This document shows, piece by piece, positions 9,049 through 15,231 of a stretch of DNA of 17,231 nt (its first letter is position 1; every line of letters begins with the position of its first letter). The position numbers and the translations under genes are program-made. Below the pieces are notes generated by a model. It was not told where the DNA came from. It ran no database searches and saw only the letters and a program-made list of their open reading frames with translations. Origin of the DNA: Solirubrobacteraceae bacterium (GTDB taxonomy: Bacteria; Actinomycetota; Thermoleophilia; Solirubrobacterales; Solirubrobacteraceae). Location of the stretch: the NCBI GenBank assembly GCA_030149625.1, contig JASLHP010000277.1, positions 1 through 17,231 on the forward strand, read 5' to 3'.

Positions 9049-9852
9049 GTGCCCAAGCTCCCCGCTCCCCCGCTTCCAGCCCCGCTGAAGACGCCGCCCC
9101 CACGGCCCGGACAGGGCAACGGCAAGGCCGGTCCACTGGAGGACGCCAAGCAGGCTGGGATCACGGTCGTCGACTGGGTCGATGAGCGCACCTCGCTGAG
9201 CGGCGCCGCGCGCTGGATGATGTTCCGCAAGGTGCCCAAGGGCACCAACTGGTTCTACACGCTCGGCTCGGCGACCATGTTTGCGTTCCTGAACCAGGCC
9301 GTGACCGGGGTCTTCCTGGCGATGTACTATCGCCCCGACCCCGCCGGCGGCGCTTACGAATCGATTCGCTACGTCACCAACGACGTGTTCCTCGGCCAGT
9401 TCGTACGCGGCATGCACAAGTGGGGCTCGAGTGTGATGGTCGTGCTCGTCTTCCTGCACATGGCCCGCACGTTCTTCTTCGGTGCCTACAAGTATCCGCG
9501 CGAGCTCAACTGGGTGATCGGCGTCGTCCTGCTGATCCTGACGATGGTCATGTCGTTCACCGGCTACCTGCTGCCGTTCGACCAGCGCGCCTATTGGGCC
9601 ACGATCGTCGGTGTCAACATCAACGGCACCGGCCCGCTGGTCGGCCCCTATTTGAGTGACTTTCTGCGCGGCGGCTCGGAATTCGGCGCGACCACGCTGT
9701 CGCGCTTCTATGCCATCCACATGCTGCTGGTGCCCGGCTTGATCGCGGCGCTGCTCGGTGCCCACCTGTATCTGGTGGCCAAGCTCGGCACGACCGCGCC
9801 GCCGTGGACGAAAGCCAAGCAGCGCCACGAGCTGCACGAGACCGAGGTCTAG
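9049..9852 (+). CDS. qcrB: Cytochrome b subunit (b6-type, N-terminal half)
   Basis: This membrane subunit carries the two b haems and the quinone sites of the bc complex. At 267 residues it is the split, b6-like form with four helices; the remaining helices are in the next gene. Haem ligands are H123 and H137 (HKWG...VFLH, 14 apart) and H224 and H239 (YAIH...GAH, 15 apart). The 15-residue spacing of the second pair is the b6f/Firmicutes pattern, not the mitochondrial one. The Qo-side arginine/proline motifs FTGYLLPFDQRAYWA are present. A ~50-residue Pro-rich cytosolic head precedes the core. Where b6 and Bacillus QcrB have FYC with a cysteine binding haem c(i), this protein reads FYTLGS (T71). 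The start GTG 9049 lies 24 nt after the Rieske stop with no strong ribosome site. Confidence 0.95.
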   Translation: MPKLPAPPLPAPLKTPPPRPGQGNGKAGPLEDAKQAGITVVDWVDERTSLSGAARWMMFRKVPKGTNWFYTLGSATMFAFLNQAVTGVFLAMYYRPDPAGGAYESIRYVTNDVFLGQFVRGMHKWGSSVMVVLVFLHMARTFFFGAYKYPRELNWVIGVVLLILTMVMSFTGYLLPFDQRAYWATIVGVNINGTGPLVGPYLSDFLRGGSEFGATTLSRFYAIHMLLVPGLIAALLGAHLYLVAKLGTTAPPWTKAKQRHELHETEV

Positions 9853-9892
9853 CGTTGGGCGTCCATCACATCTGCGGCCCGGGTAGCCGGCG

Positions 9893-10627
9893 ATGAACCA
9901 GCGCGAGAAGGAGGAATACCTCCGCGAATACGCTCAGCTGAAGGCCCAGGGCAAGCCGTTCTTCCCCTACGCGGTCGCCAAGGACTCGATCATGGCGGTC
10001 GTCGTGATGGCGGTGATCATCACGATGTCGCTCGTGCTCGGCGCGGAGCTCGGCTCCAAGGCCAACCCCACGACCACCACCTACGTGCCGCGGCCCGAGT
10101 GGTACTTCTTCTTCCTGTTCGAGGTTCTGCGCATCATCAGGACCCCGAGCCTCGTGCCGCTCGCGACGATCGGCGTGCCGACGCTGTGCATGATCCTGCT
10201 GTTCCTGCTGCCGTTCTACGATCGCGGACCCGAGCGGCGCCCCGAGCGGCGCCCAGTCGCGACGATCACCGGCATCCTGGTGATCTGCGCGATGGCCTAC
10301 CTCACCTACTCGGGCGCCCACACCGGCGCGCCGACCGCGATCGAAATGGCGACGCCGGCATCTGTTACCCAAGCCGGAGGCAAGCTGCTGTCGGAGTACG
10401 AAGAAGGCCGCAAGGTCGTCGCCCAGTCCGGCTGTCTCGCATGCCACAAAATCGGCGACAACGGCAACTCCGGACCTGGCCCGGACCTCACGCAGATCGC
10501 TTCGCGCATCCCTCGTCAGGCCATCGCGCGCACGCTCGTGAACCCGACGGCGCCGATGCCGTCCTTCAAGAACCTGCCCGCGAAGAAGTTCGAAGCGATC
10601 GTCAACTTCCTTTCGCAACTCAAGTAG
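9893..10627 (+). CDS. qcrC: Subunit IV-cytochrome c fusion of the bc complex
   Basis: The 244-residue protein joins a subunit IV-like membrane part to a c-type cytochrome, as in Bacillus QcrC. Helices lie at about 31-51, 86-108 and 122-140. The PEW motif of the quinol-oxidation site is in PRPEWYFFFLFEVLR (68-70). The C-terminal domain has one haem-attachment site CLACH (181-185) and a likely axial Met in APMPSFKNLP (M222), so electrons can pass from the Rieske protein to this tethered cytochrome. ATG 9893 is 40 nt after the cytochrome b stop; GGAGG at 9910 lies inside the gene and no clear upstream ribosome site is seen. With the two preceding genes it completes a minimal three-subunit menaquinol:cytochrome c oxidoreductase. 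The quinone genes that follow start 9 nt after its stop. Confidence 0.94.
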   Translation: MNQREKEEYLREYAQLKAQGKPFFPYAVAKDSIMAVVVMAVIITMSLVLGAELGSKANPTTTTYVPRPEWYFFFLFEVLRIIRTPSLVPLATIGVPTLCMILLFLLPFYDRGPERRPERRPVATITGILVICAMAYLTYSGAHTGAPTAIEMATPASVTQAGGKLLSEYEEGRKVVAQSGCLACHKIGDNGNSGPGPDLTQIASRIPRQAIARTLVNPTAPMPSFKNLPAKKFEAIVNFLSQLK

Positions 10628-10635
10628 CCGCGCCG

Positions 10636-11427
10636 GTGCCGGCTCGCCTCACCGACGGCGCTGACACGTTGGAGGCGGGCGAGGTGCGCGCGATGTTCGA
10701 TCGCATCTCAGGCGTTTACGACGTGCTCAACACGGTCATGACCGCGGGCCTGCACCACAGCTGGCGTGTACGCGCCGCGGACATGGCCCGCGTCGGCGCC
10801 GGCAGCCACGTGCTCGACGTCGCCACCGGCACCGGCGATCTCGCGATCGAGCTCGCGCGCCGCGTCTCGCCGACCGGGGAGGTCATCGCCAGCGACTTCT
10901 CCGAGGGCATGCTCGACCGCGCGCGCGCCAAGAGCGCCGCCGGCGGACTGGAAGTGAACCCGCGCTTCGAATGGGCCGATGCGCTGGACCTGCCTTATCC
11001 CGACGATCGTTTCGACGCCGCCACCGTCGGCTTCGGCGCGCGCAACTTCAGCGACCTGACGCGCGGCATCGCGGAGATGGTGCGCGTCGTGCGCCCGGGC
11101 GGACGCGTCGTCGTACTCGAGATGACCGCCCCGACACGCGCACCGCTGTCGCACTTCTACGCGTTGTGGTTCGACCGCGTCGTCCCTGTCCTCGGCCGCC
11201 TCGCCAACACGCTCACGGTGCGTCTGCGTGGACGCGACGGCGATGCCGGCGCGACGATCGCCCAGGCCTACTCATACCTCCCCAACTCGGTCAAACGCTG
11301 GCCTGGCCCCGCCGCGTTGGCCGCCGAGCTGCAGCGTGCGGGCCTGACCGAGATCAGCTATCTGCTCACGGCCGGCGGCATCGTCGCGATTCACGCCGGA
11401 ACCGTGCCCCGCCACGGGGCATCGTGA
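10636..11427 (+). CDS. menG: UbiE/MenG-type demethylmenaquinone methyltransferase
   Basis: This 263-residue SAM-dependent C-methyltransferase would perform the last step of menaquinone synthesis, methylating demethylmenaquinone at the membrane surface. The UbiE signature YDVLNTVMTAGLHHSWR is at 28-44, SAM motif I HVLDVATGTGD at 58-68, an acidic ribose-binding D88 in IASDFS, then DLPYPDDRFDAATVGFG and the family motif RPGGRVVVLEMTAP. The start is uncertain: GTG 10636, 9 nt after the preceding stop, gives a 17-residue head before VRAMFDRI; GTG 10684 would give a shorter protein. The stop overlaps the polyprenyl synthase start (GTGA). Pairing with a long-chain prenyl synthase and a bc complex favours menaquinone over ubiquinone, as expected in Actinobacteria. 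No other men genes are in view. Confidence 0.92.
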   Translation: MPARLTDGADTLEAGEVRAMFDRISGVYDVLNTVMTAGLHHSWRVRAADMARVGAGSHVLDVATGTGDLAIELARRVSPTGEVIASDFSEGMLDRARAKSAAGGLEVNPRFEWADALDLPYPDDRFDAATVGFGARNFSDLTRGIAEMVRVVRPGGRVVVLEMTAPTRAPLSHFYALWFDRVVPVLGRLANTLTVRLRGRDGDAGATIAQAYSYLPNSVKRWPGPAALAAELQRAGLTEISYLLTAGGIVAIHAGTVPRHGAS

Positions 11428-12482
11428 ACGCCGTGGAAAGCAGCGCTGCAAGCGCTCCGGGCGACGGCGCCGACGGGCTCGACGCGATCCTCTTTCGCGG
11501 CGGCGAGAGCCTGCGGCAACGGATGGAACGCACTGAGCATCACCTCGGCGAGGTGACCGCCCAGGCGGGCACGCCGCTCGCCTCGCACGCGAATGCCACG
11601 GTGCTCGCCGGCGGCAAGCGTCTGCGGCCGCTGCTGGTCGTCCTCGCCGCTGAGTCCGCGGGCGGGCCGCCGTCGACGCCAGACGGCGAGGAGCGGCTCG
11701 TACGCGCGGCCGTCGCCGTCGAGCTCGTGCACTCCGCGACGCTCGTCCACGACGATCTGATCGACGGCGCGCTGTTGCGCCGCGGTCACCCGACCGTCGC
11801 CGCCGTCGCCGGTCGGCAGATGGCCGTCGCCACTGGCGACCTGCTGTTCTCACGAGCGTTCGCGGAGCTCGCGCGCAACGACGATGCCGAGCAACTGCGT
11901 GCGCTCTCGCAGGCCAGCTCAGCTCTGGCCGAAGGGGAGCTGCTGCAGCGCGAGGATGCCTACGCCGCGCACGTGCCCGTCGAGCGCTACCTGCGGCGCT
12001 GCGAGTTGAAGACCGCGGCTCTGTTCGAGGCGGCGTGCCGGCTCGGTGCGCTGACCGCAGCTCACGGCTCGGTCGAGCTCGCCGACGCGCTGGGAGCGTT
12101 CGCGCGACGGATCGGGCTGGCGTTCCAGATGCTCGACGACGTGCTCGACGTCTCGGGACCCGTCGAGCGCACCGGCAAGTCGCGTGGCACCGACTTGCTC
12201 GACGGCACCGTCACGTTGCCGTTCATACTCGCGCGCGAGCGAGCACGCGACCTCGCCGAGTTCGACCTGACCTTGCTCGGAGCGGGCCGAGGGGTAGGTG
12301 GCGCGCTCGACGCGGAGGCGCTCTGCGACCGCATCGCCGCGACCGGCGCTCTGGACGAGGCGCGCGAGCGGGCGCTCGCGGTCGTGGCCGAGGCCAAGGC
12401 CGCGCTCCCCGCGATTCTCCCGGATGGAAGATCGGAGCTGCTGAGCCTCGTCGCCGACGCCGTCGTCGAGCGTTATCGATAA
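11424..12482 (+). CDS. Polyprenyl diphosphate synthase (long-chain, menaquinone side chain)
   Basis: A trans-isoprenyl diphosphate synthase of 352 residues that elongates allylic diphosphates with isopentenyl diphosphate. The substrate lysine/arginine motif GGKRLRP is at 63-69, the first Asp-rich motif DDLID at 110-114, GDLLFS at 138-143, and the second Asp-rich motif DDVLD at 238-242 followed by KSRGTDLLDGTVTLP. The residues four and five before the first motif are Thr and Ala; small side chains there are associated with long products, suiting a menaquinone tail. GTG 11424 overlaps the menG stop as GTGA. A ~45-residue N-terminal tail is poorly conserved. A shorter relative lacking the Asp-rich motif is encoded at 7726-8331. 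The gene ends 30 nt before the stop of a converging minus-strand gene. Exact chain length cannot be predicted. Confidence 0.93.
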   Translation: MNAVESSAASAPGDGADGLDAILFRGGESLRQRMERTEHHLGEVTAQAGTPLASHANATVLAGGKRLRPLLVVLAAESAGGPPSTPDGEERLVRAAVAVELVHSATLVHDDLIDGALLRRGHPTVAAVAGRQMAVATGDLLFSRAFAELARNDDAEQLRALSQASSALAEGELLQREDAYAAHVPVERYLRRCELKTAALFEAACRLGALTAAHGSVELADALGAFARRIGLAFQMLDDVLDVSGPVERTGKSRGTDLLDGTVTLPFILARERARDLAEFDLTLLGAGRGVGGALDAEALCDRIAATGALDEARERALAVVAEAKAALPAILPDGRSELLSLVADAVVERYR

Positions 12483-12530
12483 ATCGCGCTAGAAGTCGCT
12501 CGGGAGATCGCGCTAGAAGTCGCTCGGAAG
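12483..12530. repeat. 24-bp tandem duplication spanning a stop codon
   Basis: Two head-to-tail copies of a 24-bp unit (12483-12506 and 12507-12530) differ by one base near the end; 21 bp are identical. The right copy contains the last codons and TAG of the minus-strand zinc-ribbon gene (LPSDF-stop), and the left copy repeats this sequence just beyond the stop. The pair fills the gap between two converging genes. It looks like a recent slippage duplication; I see no terminator-like hairpin with a T-run in it. Confidence 0.85.
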
Positions 12531-12935
12531 GATCAGGTCGGCGTCGAGCGCGCGCGCGAAGAACTCGATTTCCTCGGACATGTTCGCATGCGTCATGCGC
12601 CTCAGATCGCCGAGCAGCGCGCTCGACCCACGATCGAGCTCGTCGTCGAGCCGTTCGACGGCCGTCTGGTCGAAAACGCCTTCGCGACGGGACTCGCACT
12701 CCGGGCAGCGCAGCACGATGCGCCAGTGTCGCGGCCCCTCCTCCGACCAGTCGAGCGGGAACACCAACTCGCCCGCGCAGTGGAAGCAGATGTGCAGCTG
12801 CGCTGGCGCGCACGTGCCGTCGGCGGACTGACGCTGAGTGCCGTAGACAGCGCCCGCCGGGTTGCTCACCGGAGCGGGCGGGTGCTGGCGGATGTCGGGG
12901 TCGTTCTCGGGTTTCATGGCCTCTCGGGACGTCAT
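12513..12935 (-). CDS. Small zinc-ribbon protein of unknown function
   Basis: A 140-residue cytosolic protein on the opposite strand to its neighbours. A four-cysteine zinc ribbon is clear: CFHC (C50, C53) and CPEC (C77, C80), separated by a strand-rich stretch GELVFPLDWSEEGPRHWRIV. The second half is an acidic amphipathic helical region (VERLDDELDRGSSALLGDLR) ending in LILPSDF. The N-terminal ~45 residues look disordered. ATG 12935 is used; ATG 12917 is an equally possible start and neither has a good ribosome site. I believe similar proteins occur in Thermoleophilia genomes but know no assigned function; a nucleic-acid or protein-binding role is only a guess. It converges with the polyprenyl synthase gene and diverges from tatC, so it is transcribed alone. 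Confidence 0.8.
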   Translation of the reverse strand: MTSREAMKPENDPDIRQHPPAPVSNPAGAVYGTQRQSADGTCAPAQLHICFHCAGELVFPLDWSEEGPRHWRIVLRCPECESRREGVFDQTAVERLDDELDRGSSALLGDLRRMTHANMSEEIEFFARALDADLILPSDF

Positions 12936-12950
12936 CGACGCTTGGAGCTG

Positions 12951-13003
12951 GGGCCTTTAGCTCAGCGGACCGCCACCAGCACGGTGGTAGTTTCATAAGG
13001 CCC
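12951..13003 (+). promoter_or_regulatory. Nested inverted repeat, tRNA-like, abutting the tatC start
   Basis: A perfect 7-bp inverted repeat GGGCCTT (12951-12957) / AAGGCCC (12997-13003) ends exactly at the base before the tatC ATG. Inside it is a second stem, CCACC (12973-12977) / GGTGG (12983-12987), with a 5-nt loop. The left 18 bases read like the 5' end of a tRNA (acceptor strand, TA, GCTC, AGCGG), but no partner for GCTC, no anticodon arm and no T-arm follow, so it is not a functional tRNA. It could be an operator, a structured 5' leader controlling tatC, or a decayed tRNA remnant. A weak -10 candidate TAGTTT lies at 12988-12993. Confidence 0.5.
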
Positions 13004-14086
13004 ATGGCCAGCGCTATTCGTACGATCGGCCACGAAGACCAGCTGAGCCTCGTCGATCATCTCGAAGAGCTGCGCACGCGTCTGATCGTCAGTGTCGCCG
13101 TGCTCGCCGTCGCATTCGGCATCTGTCTGTGGCAGAACCACGCGCTGCTGCGCATCCTCAACACCCCCCTCCAGACAGAGACAAAGAAGCAGGTCGCCAA
13201 GGGCGAGGGGACCGTGGGCCAAGCTGTCGTTGCCCAGCGTGGGCTGCTGAACCTCGCCGCCAGCACGCAGACAGCGCTGGGTGTGCTCACCAAGCCCCAC
13301 AGTGGTCTCTCCGCCCAGGCTCGTGCGGAGCTCGCACCCCTGATCGCGACGATCAAGGCCGACGTCGCGAAGGTGCCGCGCAACCCCGTCGGCGACAACC
13401 CGGCGACGCTCGGCATCGGCGAACCGTTCACCACGACGGTCACCGTGACGCTGTACTTCGCGCTGATCGTCTCGCTACCGGTGATCCTGTTCGAGCTCTA
13501 CGGCTTCGTGCTGCCGGCGCTCGCGCCCCACGAGCGGCGCGTGGCGATGCCGCTGCTGACCGCCGTGCCGTTCCTGTTCGCCGCCGGCGTCGCGTTCGGC
13601 TACTTCGTCGTGCTGCCCGCCGCCGTGCGCTTCTTCGTCAACTTCAACTCCAGCGAGTTCAACACGCTCGTTCAGGCGAACCCCTACTACAGCTTCGCCG
13701 CGACCATCCTCCTGGCTATGGGGCTGGTGTTCCAGACCCCGGTCGTGATCATCGGCGCCACCCGCCTCGGCATCGTCACGCCAAGGCAGCTGCGCAAGGG
13801 CCGGCGCTTCGCGGTGGTCGCGTGTGCCGCCATCGCCGCGTTCCTGCCCGGCGACGTGATCACGCTGATCCTCGAGACCGTGCCGCTGTACCTGCTCTAT
13901 GAGGTCAGTATTCTGCTTGCAGCGCTGTTCGGGCGGGCGGGACCCGCGCGACCCGAAGAGGGCAGCGCAAGTGCCACAGGCGCTCCAGCTCCCGCGGGAG
14001 CTACGGCGCCGTCACCGTCGCAGGACCCAGGGGAGCCAACCGTGCAAGAGCTGATCGACCACCAAGACCCGAGGCTGCAGGGCTAG
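13004..14086 (+). CDS. tatC: Sec-independent (twin-arginine) translocase subunit TatC with enlarged periplasmic loop
   Basis: TatC is the polytopic membrane receptor that recognises twin-arginine signals and exports folded proteins. The N-terminal hallmark DHLEELRTR is at 18-26, the first helix at about 27-46, and PVILFELYGFVLPALAPHER (159-178) carries the conserved segment between helices 2 and 3. Later helices include FLFAAGVAFGYFVVLPAAVRF and a final pair with PGDVITLILETVPLYLLYEV. At 360 residues it is about 100 longer than usual. The extra length is an ~80-residue insertion between helices 1 and 2 (about 57-140) and a ~50-residue Pro/Ala-rich cytosolic tail. ATG 13004 follows the inverted repeat directly; the frame is open upstream but unrelated. 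The Rieske protein at 8359 is an obvious client. No tatA is visible. The next gene starts immediately after its stop. Confidence 0.95.
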   Translation: MASAIRTIGHEDQLSLVDHLEELRTRLIVSVAVLAVAFGICLWQNHALLRILNTPLQTETKKQVAKGEGTVGQAVVAQRGLLNLAASTQTALGVLTKPHSGLSAQARAELAPLIATIKADVAKVPRNPVGDNPATLGIGEPFTTTVTVTLYFALIVSLPVILFELYGFVLPALAPHERRVAMPLLTAVPFLFAAGVAFGYFVVLPAAVRFFVNFNSSEFNTLVQANPYYSFAATILLAMGLVFQTPVVIIGATRLGIVTPRQLRKGRRFAVVACAAIAAFLPGDVITLILETVPLYLLYEVSILLAALFGRAGPARPEEGSASATGAPAPAGATAPSPSQDPGEPTVQELIDHQDPRLQG

Positions 14087-14869
14087 ATGCTGTTCGATAC
14101 CAGAGGGCGCCATCGCCGTCGCGCGGTACGCGTGATCTACATCGGGCTCGCGCTCATGTTCCTACTCGGCTTCGTCGGGCTCGGCGTCGGCGGCGGCTTT
14201 GGCAGCAGCGGCCTGTTCAGCGCGTTCACCAAAGAAGGCGGCGGTGGCAGCAGCGGCTTCGCGGCACAGGTCAAGAAGTACGAAAAACTGACCAGGGAGC
14301 GCCCAAACGACCTCGCCGCGTGGGAAGGCCTGACGAAGAACCTCCTGCACGAAGTCGCGAGCAGCGAAGCGTACGAGACGAGCTCCGGCTTGATTACGAG
14401 CAAGGGCAAGGAACTCTTCCGGCGGGCATCCACGGCGTGGGCCAGCTATCTCGCGCTGAACCCCCCCAAGACGAACACCGAACTGGCGCAGCTGATGGAG
14501 ACGGTCTACAGCGAACCCGGGCTCAACGAACCCGCCAAGGAGGTCGAAGTGCTGCAGATCGCGGTCGCAGCCAAACCGACCGACGCGGCGCTGTATGCGT
14601 CGCTCGCCGAGTATGCCTACAGAGCCAAGAACACCCGCGTCGGCGATCTCGCGGCCGAAAAGGCGGTCAGCTATTCGCCGGCCGCCGACCGCAAGACCGT
14701 CAAGGACGAGCTCGCCGAAGTCAAGGCCGACCCCTCGGGCAAGAACAAGACGTACGAGACCAAAACCAACGGCAAAACCTACACGGGCAAGCTGAACTCC
14801 AAAGACGAACTCATCGGCACCGAAGTGAAGACGTCGAGCACCCCGGCGAAGACCACCAAGAGCAAGTAG
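14087..14869 (+). CDS. Membrane-anchored TPR-like protein of unknown function
   Basis: A 260-residue protein beginning at the base after the tatC stop, so the two are certainly co-transcribed. A basic head (RGRHRRRAVR) precedes one hydrophobic helix at about 16-35, giving an N-in anchor with the rest outside. A Gly/Ser-rich linker (36-58) follows. Then comes a helical region (about 60-215) with TPR-like pairs such as PNDLAAWEGLTKNLL and KPTDAALYASLAEYAYRA. The C-terminal ~45 residues are Lys/Thr-rich and hydrophilic (KTYETKTNGKTYTGKL), probably flexible. TPR modules bind proteins; tight coupling to tatC suggests a role in exported-protein handling or envelope assembly, but this is inference. 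I see no catalytic motif. Confidence 0.82.
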   Translation: MLFDTRGRHRRRAVRVIYIGLALMFLLGFVGLGVGGGFGSSGLFSAFTKEGGGGSSGFAAQVKKYEKLTRERPNDLAAWEGLTKNLLHEVASSEAYETSSGLITSKGKELFRRASTAWASYLALNPPKTNTELAQLMETVYSEPGLNEPAKEVEVLQIAVAAKPTDAALYASLAEYAYRAKNTRVGDLAAEKAVSYSPAADRKTVKDELAEVKADPSGKNKTYETKTNGKTYTGKLNSKDELIGTEVKTSSTPAKTTKSK

Positions 14870-14935
14870 CGCCGCTGCGTCCTCGGCTCGGCGTGCACCG
14901 CCCGTGTGGGCCGCTCCCGCGGACGCTGGCTTGGA

Positions 14936-14941
14936 TAGAAT
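14936..14941 (+). promoter_or_regulatory. Candidate -10 element for the tRNA gene
   Basis: TAGAAT at 14936-14941 is a good -10 match in the 110-nt gap between the TPR-like gene and the tRNA. It would start transcription near 14948, about 30 nt before the mature tRNA, as usual for a processed precursor. No convincing -35 is seen. The rest of this gap is GC-rich with short inverted repeats but no terminator with a T-run. Confidence 0.4.
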
Positions 14942-14979
14942 CGTGCCTTCGAGCCGGCCGATCCCGCCGGCGCCCTCAC

Positions 14980-15052
14980 GGGCCGTTAGCTCAACCGGCA
15001 GAGCAGGGGCCTCTTAAGCCCAAGGTTGCAGGTTCGATTCCTGCACGGCCCA
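14980..15052 (+). tRNA. tRNA-Lys (anticodon CTT)
   Basis: The 73-base gene folds as a standard cloverleaf. The acceptor stem is GGGCCGT/ACGGCCC, the D-stem GCTC/GAGC, the anticodon loop CTCTTAA with CTT at 15013-15015, the T-arm GCAGG-TTCGATT-CCTGC, and the discriminator base A. The anticodon stem has four clear pairs, with a G-A mismatch at the outermost position (27-43). The CCA end is not encoded; TTTT follows directly. The gene marks the border between conserved operons on the left and accessory genes on the right, and tRNA 3' ends are common integration sites. Confidence 0.95.
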
Positions 15053-15206
15053 TTTTCGCAAATTGCCTGCAAATCGGCTGGTTTTTGCATGACTCCACCG
15101 GTCGGAAAATGGGGCCGTTTCGGCCGTGGGTACCACATTTGGGTACCAAACGGCGCCGTAGAATGCGTCTCTCAGCGCCGACCCGCGCCTGAGCGATCCG
15201 GCCTCT
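15053..15206. other. Non-coding, dyad-rich stretch downstream of tRNA-Lys
   Basis: No credible gene lies here. Two GGGTACCA units (15128-15135 and 15141-15148), each with a GGTACC palindrome, are flanked by a perfect 7-bp inverted repeat GCCGTTT (15114-15120) / AAACGGC (15148-15154). Two GCAAAT copies lie closer to the tRNA. The DNA is more AT-rich than the conserved operons. Placed just after a tRNA 3' end, these look like protein-binding sites of an integrated element, for example integrase arm sites, but no integrase gene is in the window. Confidence 0.45.
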
Positions 15207-15231
15207 ATAACAGTTCTGTTATGCTTGTAGA
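15207..15231 (+). promoter_or_regulatory. Palindromic operator overlapping a leaderless promoter
   Basis: ATAACAGTTCTGTTAT (15207-15222) is a perfect 7-bp inverted repeat around a 2-nt centre. It overlaps the -10 hexamer TATGCT (15220-15225), which ends 6 nt before the GTG of the XRE-type gene. A dimeric repressor bound here would block RNA polymerase, so autoregulation by the encoded HTH protein is the natural reading. No ribosome site is present between -10 and GTG. Confidence 0.65.

Noticed and set aside
12951..13003. A tRNA gene suggested by the GGGCC...TAGCTCAG start
   Set aside because: Only 53 nt, no D-stem partner, no anticodon arm and no T-arm; kept only as a tRNA-like dyad.
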